DNA of 64,000 nucleotides, taken from the NCBI GenBank assembly GCA_019454145.1, contig CP075366.1, forward strand, positions 2,645,564-2,709,563, read 5' to 3'. Within the stretch, counting starts at the first letter, position 1. Each line of letters starts with the position of its first letter. Position numbers and translations under genes: made by a program. The stretch is from Fimbriimonadaceae bacterium. Its GTDB lineage: Bacteria > Armatimonadota > Fimbriimonadia > Fimbriimonadales > Fimbriimonadaceae. Below, piece after piece: positions 55,574 through 64,000 of this stretch. The notes under the pieces were generated by a model that had not been told where the DNA came from, searched no databases, and saw nothing but the letters and a program-made list of their open reading frames with translations.

Positions 55574-58387
55574 TTAACCCACCTTCGTTTGTTCGGCAAG
55601 ACCCTTTGAGAGAATGAACGATTCGATATCTTGGCTGCTTTGAGGGCGACAGAATAAATAACCTTGCCCATAACGGCAGTTCACGGATGAAAGGTAATTC
55701 CGTTGCTCCTGGGTTTCAATTCCTTCTGCCACGACCGCCAAGTTCAGATCTTCCGCTAATCCCGTAATCGCGCGAACAAGAGCTCGTGCGTCTTCATCCT
55801 GCAATACGTTTGATATAAACGATCGGTCAAGCTTAATGCAATGAATTGGCCATTGCGGAATACAAGCGAGCGAAGATAGCCCGGTGCCAAAATCATCCAA
55901 ACTAATTTGAATACCGTGTGCAGCGAGCCGATTGAGAACTTGTACGGTGATTTCAGGGCTTTCCATCACTCCAGTTTCCGTTACTTCAATGTGCAGACTG
56001 CTGGGTGCGATTCCGTTGCGTTCAATAGTTTGAAGCACCATATCCACAAAGCCTTCACGCAGCATTTGCTGGCGAGCGACGTTAACATTGATGGCGGGTA
56101 CTACATCAGCGCCAAACTGCTTCTGCCATTGTGCGAGTTGGCGGCAAGATTCTTCTAGAACAAACTGACCGATGTGCACGATCATTCCAGTTTCTTCGGC
56201 TACTGGAATAAAGTCATTCGGCGGGATCAACCCTTTGGTTGGACTTTGCCAACGCACAAGAGCTTCTAGACTGCATATCGCCCCAGTGTTCATATCAAAA
56301 ATAGGCTGGTAATTAACAATGAACTGATTATTATCGAGCGCGTCTTGCATCGTCATTTCGATCTTGAGACGTTCTTGAATTCGAGTGTGCATAGATGTAT
56401 CAAAAATCACATACTGAGCTTTGCCATTGCGTTTAGCTTCGTACATTGCGGTATCGGCATCCCGCAAAAAGTCGCCGGGAGCAGTCAGCCCCATTGCACT
56501 TGTCACAATTCCCATGCTCGCGGTGGAAATCACCAAGTTTTCATCTACTTGATGCGGTTTTGCAAGCGCGACCAGCAACTTGTCGGCAACGCTTGCGGCT
56601 GCTTCAGGAGTGGCAAGTCCGTCAACAAGAATAACAAACTCATCGCCGCCCAGCCTGGCCGCAGTTGACATTTCGCTTGGGTATGCGATTACATCTGAAT
56701 CTCGCAAGGTGTGCCGCAAACGGGTAGCGATAGATTGGAGTAACAGATCTCCACAGGCATGGCCTAAGCTGTCATTGATTACCTTAAACCGGTCGAAATC
56801 TAAAAAGAAAACGGCAAAGTGGTAGTCAGGATCTGCTTGAGATTTGTGAATTGCAGCATGGATCAAATGCAACACCTGAGCACGGTTCGGAAGACCAGTG
56901 AGTTGATCAGTTTGTGCAGATTCTCTCAGCGCTTTTTCCAACGTCATCCGGTCAGTTACGTCTTGAACGGAGCCACAAATCTTAGTCGCTGCGCCATTTT
57001 CAAAAACCGTTCTGCCAATGCTACGCACCCATTTTTTGTTGCCTGCCGCCGTAACAAAGTAAAGTGTCATGTCAAATGGTTTGTTCTCGGATGCCACCTG
57101 TTCAAGTTCTTTAATGATTTCTTCGCGAGTATCAGGTGAAGTGTAGGCAAGGATTGATTCTAGGGTGAGGTCAAAATCTTCATCTACATCAAAGATGACA
57201 TAACCTTCTTTAGACCAGCTAATTTTTGAGGTTGCTAGATCAAGCTCCCAGGCACCGACCTGGGCAATTTCCGATGACATTTCAAGCATCGCCTGACTAT
57301 GCGCGAGTTCATTTTTAAGTTTGATATGCTCGGTCATATCAACTTCAATTGAGAAGTATCCAACGTGGTTATGATCTTCGTCAAACTGAGGCTCAATGGT
57401 GAGATCAATCCAATAGGATTCGCCATTCTTATTGATATTTTCTAGCTGAACTCTGGCAGGTTCTTTACTGTTAAGAGCATTTCGCAGTTGCTCAACTACC
57501 TCTTGATCAACATGTGGAGGTTGCATGAACGAAGCTGGGTTTTTGCCCTTCACTTCTTCAAACGTATATCCAGTCAATCGCGTAAAAGCATCGTTGACAT
57601 AAGTGATTTTCCGGTTGATATCCGTCATTACAACGACGTTTACAGTGCGTTTTACAACTAAAGCGAGAGCCGCATGTTCTGCTCCCAATGCTTTAAGTTC
57701 TGCGAGCTTGTTACGGAGTTGAATGACGCTGGGAGCGAGTACAAGCACCATGAGGAGAACGGTACTCATCATTAGAATGTAATCGTTGTACATCTGAGCG
57801 CGATGATCATCTAGTTGGGAATCTTCGGTACTTCGCAAGAGGGCAGCATTCACCAGATCAACAGATTTAAGATAGTTCGCTTCGGTGTGTCGTAGTCGTG
57901 CGATATCAATTGAATCGTTACTCGGATCCTTTAAAAAGTCACCGACTGAAGTTGAAATAACGGAAAAAGAAGGCTGTGATGAGCGATATGAACTGGAAAG
58001 TTTGTGGTCGCTCAAATAGTTCTTGTTATCTTCAAGCTCAGACTCCAGGCGAGCATTAAGGACGCGAAACTCTGTGAGTTGCTGCCGAAGACTGCTGCGC
58101 GCTTGTACACGAACAGTGCTAGGCGAATTAGCATTGTTTAACAAGAGAATATTTTCAACCATACTCTGGCTGAGGATTCTTAGTTGCCCCGTGATTTGCC
58201 GGGTGCTGCCAAAAAATTGAATAACCTTTGTTTCATGCGCCCGACCTTGGTAGTTCCGGATAACACACCAAACAATAATAGAAGTGAGTATTACGCCAAC
58301 AAGAACAGACCTAAATATGTTTCCCTTGTTGGTTTCCTGGCTTTGCATTTTCTCCTCTGCACTGAGCGTTATCATGGATACCTTCAT
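55574..58387 (-). CDS. PAS-containing GGDEF/EAL c-di-GMP signalling protein
   Basis: About 937 residues. An N-terminal sensor region lies between two membrane helices (about 28-46 and 205-228). A PAS domain (about 250-350) and a second PAS/PAC (about 370-490) follow, then a GGDEF domain with the intact RLGGDEF active site, and an EAL domain with SLEALVRW and DDFGTGLSSL. All core motifs are intact, so it may both make and break c-di-GMP. Several starts (58390, 58387, 58375, 58348) are possible. c-di-GMP often controls pili, but no link to the prepilin array is shown. Confidence 0.95.
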   Translation of the reverse strand: MKVSMITLSAEEKMQSQETNKGNIFRSVLVGVILTSIIVWCVIRNYQGRAHETKVIQFFGSTRQITGQLRILSQSMVENILLLNNANSPSTVRVQARSSLRQQLTEFRVLNARLESELEDNKNYLSDHKLSSSYRSSQPSFSVISTSVGDFLKDPSNDSIDIARLRHTEANYLKSVDLVNAALLRSTEDSQLDDHRAQMYNDYILMMSTVLLMVLVLAPSVIQLRNKLAELKALGAEHAALALVVKRTVNVVVMTDINRKITYVNDAFTRLTGYTFEEVKGKNPASFMQPPHVDQEVVEQLRNALNSKEPARVQLENINKNGESYWIDLTIEPQFDEDHNHVGYFSIEVDMTEHIKLKNELAHSQAMLEMSSEIAQVGAWELDLATSKISWSKEGYVIFDVDEDFDLTLESILAYTSPDTREEIIKELEQVASENKPFDMTLYFVTAAGNKKWVRSIGRTVFENGAATKICGSVQDVTDRMTLEKALRESAQTDQLTGLPNRAQVLHLIHAAIHKSQADPDYHFAVFFLDFDRFKVINDSLGHACGDLLLQSIATRLRHTLRDSDVIAYPSEMSTAARLGGDEFVILVDGLATPEAAASVADKLLVALAKPHQVDENLVISTASMGIVTSAMGLTAPGDFLRDADTAMYEAKRNGKAQYVIFDTSMHTRIQERLKIEMTMQDALDNNQFIVNYQPIFDMNTGAICSLEALVRWQSPTKGLIPPNDFIPVAEETGMIVHIGQFVLEESCRQLAQWQKQFGADVVPAINVNVARQQMLREGFVDMVLQTIERNGIAPSSLHIEVTETGVMESPEITVQVLNRLAAHGIQISLDDFGTGLSSLACIPQWPIHCIKLDRSFISNVLQDEDARALVRAITGLAEDLNLAVVAEGIETQEQRNYLSSVNCRYGQGYLFCRPQSSQDIESFILSKGLAEQTKVG

Positions 58388-58584
58388 CAAGATATGAAGT
58401 CTTGATCAGCTAATTGCCCTTCAATTACTAAGCGACGAGGTCGCTGCCAGTAATTCTCGGAGCTATTGCCGATAAAGTAGAGGAGATTTACACATTGCGT
58501 AAGTCCCAAAAGTGAAATTGCGTTAACAACAACAAGTTTCAAAGCACAAAAGAGTAAAAAGGACTACTATCGTTTAGATTTGAG

Positions 58585-58607
58585 GGCATTTCCTGAACGG
58601 AAATGCC
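58585..58607. terminator. hairpin after the sugar isomerase-like gene
   Basis: GGCATTTCC and GGAAATGCC form a perfect 9 bp stem with a 5 nt loop, 36 nt beyond the minus-strand stop at 58643. There is no T tract, so termination is uncertain. Confidence 0.4.
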
Positions 58608-58642
58608 GTGATAACGATCTTGGATTTTGAAAATTGGTTGAT

Positions 58643-59539
58643 TTATTTTGGATTTGGAATGAAATCTCCGCCTCGGCATTGCTTGAGATAGTTCAGCGAA
58701 TAAACCTGACCCGTCATTTCTAAGTCATCTCGATAAACCGGATCGTGCCAGCCTTCAATATCGATACAACCTGTCCAGCCACGGTGGCGGAGAATAGAAA
58801 TGAGATCAGTCCAGTTCGTATCACCGAAACCAGGCGTGCGGTGATGCACAAACCACTCTCCGCACCGCAGACCATCTGTTTTCAGTTTGTCCCAGTTAAT
58901 CGAGGCATCTTTTCCGTGAATATGATAAATTTTGCCGATCCACTTGCGGAGTTGAGGCAATGGGTCAATCAGGCTAACCATTTGGTGGCAAGGCTCCCAT
59001 TCCAGGCCAATGTAATCTGAATCAACCGCATTGAACATCATCTCCCACGCGCGGGGGGAGTGGGCGATGTTCCAGTTCGGCTTTTCCCAAGTGCCGCCCA
59101 TGTCGCAGTTTTCAAACGCGATCTTCACACCGTTGTCTTCCGCGAGTTTGGTGAGGGGCGCAAAGATTTCCTTAAAACGATCAATGTTTTCATCGACTGG
59201 GGCTTCAATACAACCAGTAAATCCGCAGACCGTGGTTGCTCCAAAGGCGGGAGCGGCTTCAATGAGAATCGCCCAATGGTCAGCCGTGGTCTGATCGGTG
59301 AGTGGGTTACCGTAAATGCCAACACTATCAATGATCGCTTTTCCACCCAAAACATCTTTTGTTTTGGCGGCAAGTTCTTTCAGCCCGTCAACAGTATTTG
59401 CATCATCGGGCAGGGCCGCCCAGTTGGTGAGCTGGAAAGATTCAAAGCCGTGGGGAAGGATTTGCGGCAGATAATCTAAGCATCCGGGCATTTTGGCTAG
59501 GGTTCCGATGCGGATATCTTGGTGGTACGTGCGTGGCAT
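58643..59539 (-). CDS. sugar phosphate isomerase/epimerase family protein
   Basis: 298 residues, a xylose isomerase-like TIM barrel. Metal-ligand segments can be read as FENCDMGGTW, LEWEPCHQ and YHIHGKD, with a C-terminal GCIDIEGWHDP. The family isomerises or epimerises free sugars or inositol-like compounds. The substrate is unknown. Confidence 0.9.
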   Translation of the reverse strand: MPRTYHQDIRIGTLAKMPGCLDYLPQILPHGFESFQLTNWAALPDDANTVDGLKELAAKTKDVLGGKAIIDSVGIYGNPLTDQTTADHWAILIEAAPAFGATTVCGFTGCIEAPVDENIDRFKEIFAPLTKLAEDNGVKIAFENCDMGGTWEKPNWNIAHSPRAWEMMFNAVDSDYIGLEWEPCHQMVSLIDPLPQLRKWIGKIYHIHGKDASINWDKLKTDGLRCGEWFVHHRTPGFGDTNWTDLISILRHRGWTGCIDIEGWHDPVYRDDLEMTGQVYSLNYLKQCRGGDFIPNPK

Positions 59540-59600
59540 AAGCGTGAGTGGGGTTTACCTCATTCGTACTAGCTAATCTAAAACAGCACATTCGTGAGAG

Positions 59601-60950
59601 CTAAATTTTGCCTAAAAGCTTGTTTGCATCAATCGGCGGAGGAGAAAGCGCCGCCCTCAAAGTTTTGAACGCAACCTGGAGCATCAGCACTACAAACAGA
59701 CAGTAAAACACTGACGGGAAGTAGTGGTAGTGGCTAAAAAACTTAAGCCAGGCCATAGGCAAAAACGCAAAGAAACCCATCAGCAAACTCGCAAGCAAAA
59801 CCCACCTGTTACGCGATTGGAATGCTTCTTTGAGAGCAATGACGTTTCCAACCAACAGCGACCCGAGAGTAAGCGGCGTACCAGTGATGAGTGCCACTAC
59901 GCCAAGTTCGAGGGTAGACCACAGAATAGGTATTTGCGCGCCAACCGGAAATATATAGTTCGTCAGATCAAGCAGAACCCCTGGACCGGAGCGGAACTGC
60001 TGAGCCTGATAGCCGGATACGTCGCTCGGCACAAGTTGGCGCCGAACAAGGATGTAAGCAATAAGCAGTCCCCAAAAAGTGGCGAGGTTGGCCCAGTGCG
60101 GCTTTCGATTATTTAGAGCAAAAGTAATACAGATTCCTGTAATGAGAGCCGGAATCATAATCGCTTGCTCATAAGCACCGAGAGCAAGCGTTGTCGCAAT
60201 AATAGCGAAAACCACCCATATCCATGGTGCTCGACCGGGATTAGCGACAACGGTGCTTTTTGTTGCGGGGACATCGTAAGGCGTTGGCGGCTGTGGTTTC
60301 CGAGCCGCAGTGAGCCGCTCAAACCGTGTGTAGCTCGCAAGCGCGATCAACGCAAAAATCGTCATCGTGCTAGCGGTGCGACCGGGAAGCCAATCAACGA
60401 TTCGGCTCTTAAAGTCTAGCGGAGTATTTGGCAGGATCTGAGTAATAAATAGGCATGTAAAAAATGCGATCAGCACGCTCGGCAGCTTTTCTTTGAATTT
60501 CCCACGGGTGAAGCCAATCAAAGCAACGCAAGGCAGCACCCAGAAAACTGAGCCAATGGTGCGTAGCGGTTCAATCGTGATATGGCAAACACCAAACAGA
60601 GCCGTCGCCGCCCCGGTTGCAGGAGCATTATCTGTGAATTCGCGGAAAAACCAAAACGCTGCGAATATACAGATCGCGCAAATGATCGCGTTTGTCAGGC
60701 CGTAGCCTGCCGCGTTGTTGCCATACAGGGCGTTGTCTAATTCAAAGGGAAGGGTTGAAATCGGTCGGTAGAAGTGATTGAAGAGGGGCCAATCCCCGGC
60801 AAACCAACTCCAAGGATTGTTCCGCTCACGGATATTGGCAAGCAAAACGGCGGTGTCTGTATCCGAAAGCAGATTGCCCACCGCATGTTTCAGTACCACC
60901 CAAATACTGAAAAGGGTTGGAATCGCTAACCATGGCAACCACCGCTTCAT
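59601..60950 (-). CDS. polytopic membrane protein, possible GT-C glycosyltransferase
   Basis: 449 residues from the ATG at 60950, which is 8 nt after GATAAT; the longer frame from TTG 60959 would overlap that element. About ten membrane helices. The first loop DTDTAVLLANIRERNNPWSWFAGDWPLFNHFYRPI, with acidic residues and an FYRP motif, resembles the catalytic loop of GT-C transferases and of related Armatimonadota proteins. The assignment is tentative. Confidence 0.7.
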   Translation of the reverse strand: MKRWLPWLAIPTLFSIWVVLKHAVGNLLSDTDTAVLLANIRERNNPWSWFAGDWPLFNHFYRPISTLPFELDNALYGNNAAGYGLTNAIICAICIFAAFWFFREFTDNAPATGAATALFGVCHITIEPLRTIGSVFWVLPCVALIGFTRGKFKEKLPSVLIAFFTCLFITQILPNTPLDFKSRIVDWLPGRTASTMTIFALIALASYTRFERLTAARKPQPPTPYDVPATKSTVVANPGRAPWIWVVFAIIATTLALGAYEQAIMIPALITGICITFALNNRKPHWANLATFWGLLIAYILVRRQLVPSDVSGYQAQQFRSGPGVLLDLTNYIFPVGAQIPILWSTLELGVVALITGTPLTLGSLLVGNVIALKEAFQSRNRWVLLASLLMGFFAFLPMAWLKFFSHYHYFPSVFYCLFVVLMLQVAFKTLRAALSPPPIDANKLLGKI

Positions 60951-60958
60951 CACGGGCA

Positions 60959-60964
60959 ATTATC
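60959..60964 (-). promoter_or_regulatory. -10-like hexamer that decides the start of the membrane protein gene
   Basis: GATAAT on the minus strand is 8 nt from ATG 60950 and overlaps the alternative TTG start. Confidence 0.4.
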
Positions 60965-61024
60965 CCCCGCTTTGCCCAAAAAATGAACTCCTAACAGGTC
61001 TGAGACGTTAGAATTGTGAGAGTG

Positions 61025-61552
61025 ATGAATAAGAACTGGATGAGAATTGGAACCGCCGTGACCGCACTGCTCGTGGTCGGCGTGATGAGTGCAGTTGCTC
61101 AAAACAAGACTGCTACCTTGGAAGGAAAAACCGCTCCTTCCTTTAAAATGAAGACCACAGACGGCAAAACGCTGACGAATGCGAGCCTCAAAGGGAAAGT
61201 TGTTTTGCTCGATTTCTGGGCAACCTGGTGCGGCCCTTGCAAAAAGGCGAGCCCGACAATGCAGAGCCTGCATAGCTCGCTGAATTCCAAAGGGTTGACC
61301 GTTGTTGGCGTCAACGTGATGGAAGAAAGAGCCGGATCGGCAGCAGCCAAAAAATACAAAGCCGATCACAAATACGGCTTTACTTTTACTTACGATGCTG
61401 ACGACGTTGCGACTAAGATGAAGATTACGGGTGTTCCCCAGTTTGTTCTGATCAACCGCAAAGGCGTGATCGTAGAAACCTGGGAAGGATTCGACGACAC
61501 GATCAAAGCTGACATCGAGCGAACGGTCAAGGCCGAAGTCGCAAAGAAGTAA
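61025..61552 (+). CDS. TlpA/ResA-like thioredoxin
   Basis: 175 residues. An N-terminal signal or anchor segment (about 8-26) is followed by a thioredoxin fold with the WATWCGPCKKASP active site and the cis-proline region GVPQFVLINRKG. It likely reduces or isomerises disulfides outside the membrane. Start ATG 61025 is preferred because TAGAAT at 61009 almost touches the GTG at 61016. Confidence 0.92.
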   Translation: MNKNWMRIGTAVTALLVVGVMSAVAQNKTATLEGKTAPSFKMKTTDGKTLTNASLKGKVVLLDFWATWCGPCKKASPTMQSLHSSLNSKGLTVVGVNVMEERAGSAAAKKYKADHKYGFTFTYDADDVATKMKITGVPQFVLINRKGVIVETWEGFDDTIKADIERTVKAEVAKK

Positions 61553-61569
61553 ACTAAAAAACGTTTCTA

Positions 61570-61604
61570 AAGCCAGCGGATGACGTATTCGCTGGCTTAT
61601 TCAT
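61570..61604 (+). terminator. hairpin after the thioredoxin gene
   Basis: AAGCCAGCG and CGCTGGCTT form a perfect 9 bp stem with an 11 nt loop, followed by ATTCATT. Confidence 0.55.
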
Positions 61605-61614
61605 TGGAAAAAAT

Positions 61615-62583
61615 ATGAGCCTGCTTGCACTTGTTTTGGGATTATCCATCCGCGCTGACGAACCAGTTTGGAAGGAGTACCGCCTTGACCAATCCGGCAT
61701 GAAAATTAAATTGCCCGAGGCTCCAAAAGAAAGGCAACTGATTGATGGGTTAGAATTCACGCTTGATTACCAATCTGTCAAATTGAAGATATCAGCGAGC
61801 AAAAAAACTCCCGAAGAAGCCCAAAAACTAAGCGCAGCCTATACGGAAAAGTTCGGTCAGTTTAGCCAGCAATATGGTCGCAAAATTAAGAGCATTCTTA
61901 ACGAATCTCCAGTGCTTGAGGCTTACCAATTTGGGGCAACTGAATCAATAGGATTTGTGCTCGAAGTCGATGCCGATGGCGGAAAAGTCCATGCTTGGCA
62001 AAGGGTGCTCATAGATGGCTGGGAATATGATGTCAGTTTGGACTGCTCAAGAAAAGACCAGCCACTAATGGAGAAAATTCTGGGTTCGGTTATGTATGTG
62101 AACCCGTCAACCGGAGATTTCAAGATTGAAAATATCGGCGGAATGGGCCTGAAATCGTATTTGGGCATCGCTTTTCTGCCGACAAAAGGTGAAAGCCGAC
62201 CAGAAGCTCGTAGCTTACTTTTGGATTCAGATAATTTCCCTGCAATGATTGTGGGAACCGTGTGGGATCGCGCCGAGGTGATTTTTGAAGATCCAGACCA
62301 GTTCAAGGCAGCATTGACAAAATGGCTGGCGGGTTATGTTCAAGGGGCTAAATCAGAATTGATTCTGACGCAGCATAAAACTGATCGGGGGCTAGATTAC
62401 GATTTGACAGGAAAGGTTGTCATCCAAGGCATTGAGCTACAAATAGCTGGTCGTGCGCTTACAAATGATCAGGAAGCCAGAGCCGTGATCGCAGTTATTG
62501 ATCACCGCACTCCCGGCGCAATGGATTTTGCAACCAAGGTGCTCAAGTCTGTTCAATGGGTTGAATTAGAACGGAATCACTGA
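61615..62583 (+). CDS. secreted protein of unknown function
   Basis: 322 residues with a short signal peptide ending near residue 14. Two similar-looking halves: each has a MKIKLPEAPKE- or GMGLKSYLGIAF-type opening followed by strands, suggesting an internal duplication of a PsbP/Mog1-like fold; this is a by-eye guess. It ends overlapping the convergent fucosidase gene by 7 nt. Confidence 0.6.
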   Translation: MSLLALVLGLSIRADEPVWKEYRLDQSGMKIKLPEAPKERQLIDGLEFTLDYQSVKLKISASKKTPEEAQKLSAAYTEKFGQFSQQYGRKIKSILNESPVLEAYQFGATESIGFVLEVDADGGKVHAWQRVLIDGWEYDVSLDCSRKDQPLMEKILGSVMYVNPSTGDFKIENIGGMGLKSYLGIAFLPTKGESRPEARSLLLDSDNFPAMIVGTVWDRAEVIFEDPDQFKAALTKWLAGYVQGAKSELILTQHKTDRGLDYDLTGKVVIQGIELQIAGRALTNDQEARAVIAVIDHRTPGAMDFATKVLKSVQWVELERNH

Positions 62584-63917
62584 GTTAAGTGTGCGATGCG
62601 AACTACTGTATTCGTGCCGTACGGATATTTGGTTGCATGAAGCACAGATGATCCATTTTCATGCTCAAGTTTTAGTTCCTCGCCGCTATCAAGCCACCTT
62701 GCATTGACATAAGTAGGCGGGAGTCCAGTGAACTTCCTTGGCCCTGGCCCGCGTGAGTTAGTACCACTTGCTCGAGGATCAGCGGTTGCCGTGAGATCGA
62801 AAATGAACAAATAGGCTTCGTTGTTTACAATCAGCCCAAAGTCGTCATCTTCACCATTAATATCCTTTGGTTTGCCTCGATAAATCGGGTTGTTACTTCC
62901 ACCATGCAAATCAACCCACTTTCCAACAACTTCAAACATTGCTTGTTCGTAATCTGGGATTGCTCCGGTTCCGGTGGGGCCAAGATTCATAAGAAAGTTT
63001 GCTTCAACCGCTCTTGCCCGGCAGAGTTCCTCAATGACAGAAGCAGGGCTGAGCATATTAAAATCCCGGGTTGCAATTCCCCAGTGGTAATTTGCTGTGT
63101 GGCACATCTCTCCTGTGATGTACTTATTGGTTAGCTTGTTGGGGCTTACTCGTGTTGCCCGTCCGCGCTCAAAAGTAACAGCATCAATTTCAGAATGAAC
63201 AAGCTTGCCTTCTTCTCCAATACCAGTGTTGTTGATAATCATCGTTTCTGGCTGAAGTTTGCGGATCATCGAATAGAGGGCATCCAGTTCCCAATCTGCT
63301 TCTGGTTTGCTCCAGTTACCATCAAACCAAACTGCCCCGAGTTCGCCATAGTTAGAGCAAATGATTTCAACCGAATCGCGGAGATATTGTTGGTAGCCCT
63401 TCCAATCGCTCTTGAAACGGTCGTCCGACCAATCCAGAGTTGTGTGATACAGGCAAGGGACAATACCTTCGCTTCGGCACCCATCCACAAAGTCGCGAAT
63501 AATATCCCGCCTAGCGGGGGTTTTAGTGACATCCCACTTGCTCAGACCATGAGTGTCGTAAAGACTAAAGCCATCGTGATGTCGGCTTGTGAGCGTGACA
63601 TATTTGGCCCCAGCAGACTTTGCTAATTGCGCCAATTTTTGACCACTGAAATCCGGTACCGACCAACGTGACATGAGTTTCATATATTCATCCCGTGGAG
63701 TTCCGTGAGAGAACATTGTCCATTCTCCCTTTCCGACTAACGAGTACAGGCCAAAGTGAACAAAGATTCCGAAGGCAAGCTGTTCGAACTTTGCAATTCG
63801 AGGGTGAATGTGAGGAAATACTGGCTGATCCATAGCGGGAATAATTTTTGGGAGCGCTGGCAAAACAAGCCCAGCGGCGGTTGATTGAAGAAGCTGTCGG
63901 CGCGAAAGCTGGCGCAT
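62577..63917 (-). CDS. GH29 alpha-L-fucosidase
   Basis: 446 residues. The N-terminus SRRQLLQSTAAGLVLPAL is a twin-arginine-like export signal. The catalytic barrel shows FGIFVHFGLYS, YVTLTSRHHDGFSLYDT and AVWFDGNW, where the aspartate is the GH29 nucleophile. It releases L-fucose from glycans outside the cytoplasm. The conserved C-terminal domain is short. The window edge has the tail of another minus-strand gene ending 6 nt before this start, so they probably form an operon. Confidence 0.93.
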   Translation of the reverse strand: MRQLSRRQLLQSTAAGLVLPALPKIIPAMDQPVFPHIHPRIAKFEQLAFGIFVHFGLYSLVGKGEWTMFSHGTPRDEYMKLMSRWSVPDFSGQKLAQLAKSAGAKYVTLTSRHHDGFSLYDTHGLSKWDVTKTPARRDIIRDFVDGCRSEGIVPCLYHTTLDWSDDRFKSDWKGYQQYLRDSVEIICSNYGELGAVWFDGNWSKPEADWELDALYSMIRKLQPETMIINNTGIGEEGKLVHSEIDAVTFERGRATRVSPNKLTNKYITGEMCHTANYHWGIATRDFNMLSPASVIEELCRARAVEANFLMNLGPTGTGAIPDYEQAMFEVVGKWVDLHGGSNNPIYRGKPKDINGEDDDFGLIVNNEAYLFIFDLTATADPRASGTNSRGPGPRKFTGLPPTYVNARWLDSGEELKLEHENGSSVLHATKYPYGTNTVVRIAHLTQ

Positions 63918-63923
63918 GGCGAA

Positions 63924-64000
63924 TTACCGAGAAGAAACGGTTGCTTTAGATTTTGCCCGAGAATCGCGTTGCATTTTCTTGACAATTTCTGCAAACTGCT
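63924..64000 (-). CDS. C-terminal tail of an unidentified gene
   Basis: A minus-strand frame is open from the window edge to the TAA at 63924-63926, coding for about 24 basic residues ending AKSKATVSSR. It stops 6 nt before the fucosidase start, as expected for an operon partner. Too little is visible to name it. Confidence 0.45.
   Translation of the reverse strand, partial: QFAEIVKKMQRDSRAKSKATVSSR

Overview
This 64 kb window looks like chromosome from a member of the Armatimonadota, most likely near Fimbriimonadia. The strongest hint is a family of H-type prepilins whose N-terminus reads [20 protein letters not shown] and continues FPVFAQAK; this signature is, from memory, abundant in that phylum. 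Housekeeping genes (ligA, thrS, dnaX-ybaB-recR, nuo, trp) all look intact. The taxonomic call is inference.

Layout. 1-7.3 kb: end of a ClC channel gene, a secreted unknown, ligA with an OGG1-type glycosylase, then convergent queG-rsmA-G5/3D hydrolase. 7.3-12.3 kb: secreted propeller-like protein, aldo/keto reductase, an AT-rich DUF4062 gene that looks acquired, and an ACT protein coupled to aspartokinase. 12.5-17.2 kb: gmd-fcl-glycosyltransferase (GDP-fucose and glycan synthesis) and a MATE transporter. 17.2-24.4 kb: tandem secreted paralogues with a nearly identical 5' end, an AIM24 protein, unknowns and thrS.

24.4-43 kb is the most unusual part. Complex I genes nuoA-nuoC-nuoD-nuoE-nuoF lie on the minus strand in canonical order (nuoB missing) but are pushed apart by six small transcription units. 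Each unit encodes one ~300-residue H-type prepilin followed immediately by one tiny lipoprotein (61-71 residues, four of them exactly 66) and ends in its own hairpin terminator. The units lie on both strands and share upstream elements: GTTnCC/GGGAAC inverted repeats, a possible ECF-like promoter (GGGAACT, 15 nt, GAGTAG-like) and hairpins at the predicted mRNA 5' end. I regard this prepilin-lipoprotein array as the candidate undescribed system.

43-53 kb: trpD-trpC-trpF, an ABC exporter with a TPR-like partner, SRP RNA with an extra hairpin, dnaX-ybaB-recR-purD. 53-64 kb: secreted and membrane proteins, a GGDEF/EAL protein, a sugar isomerase-like protein, a TlpA thioredoxin and a GH29 alpha-L-fucosidase.

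Many genes have a TAnnnT -10-like hexamer only 6-8 nt before the start codon, suggesting common leaderless transcription. No tRNA, rRNA, insertion sequence or CRISPR array was recognised.
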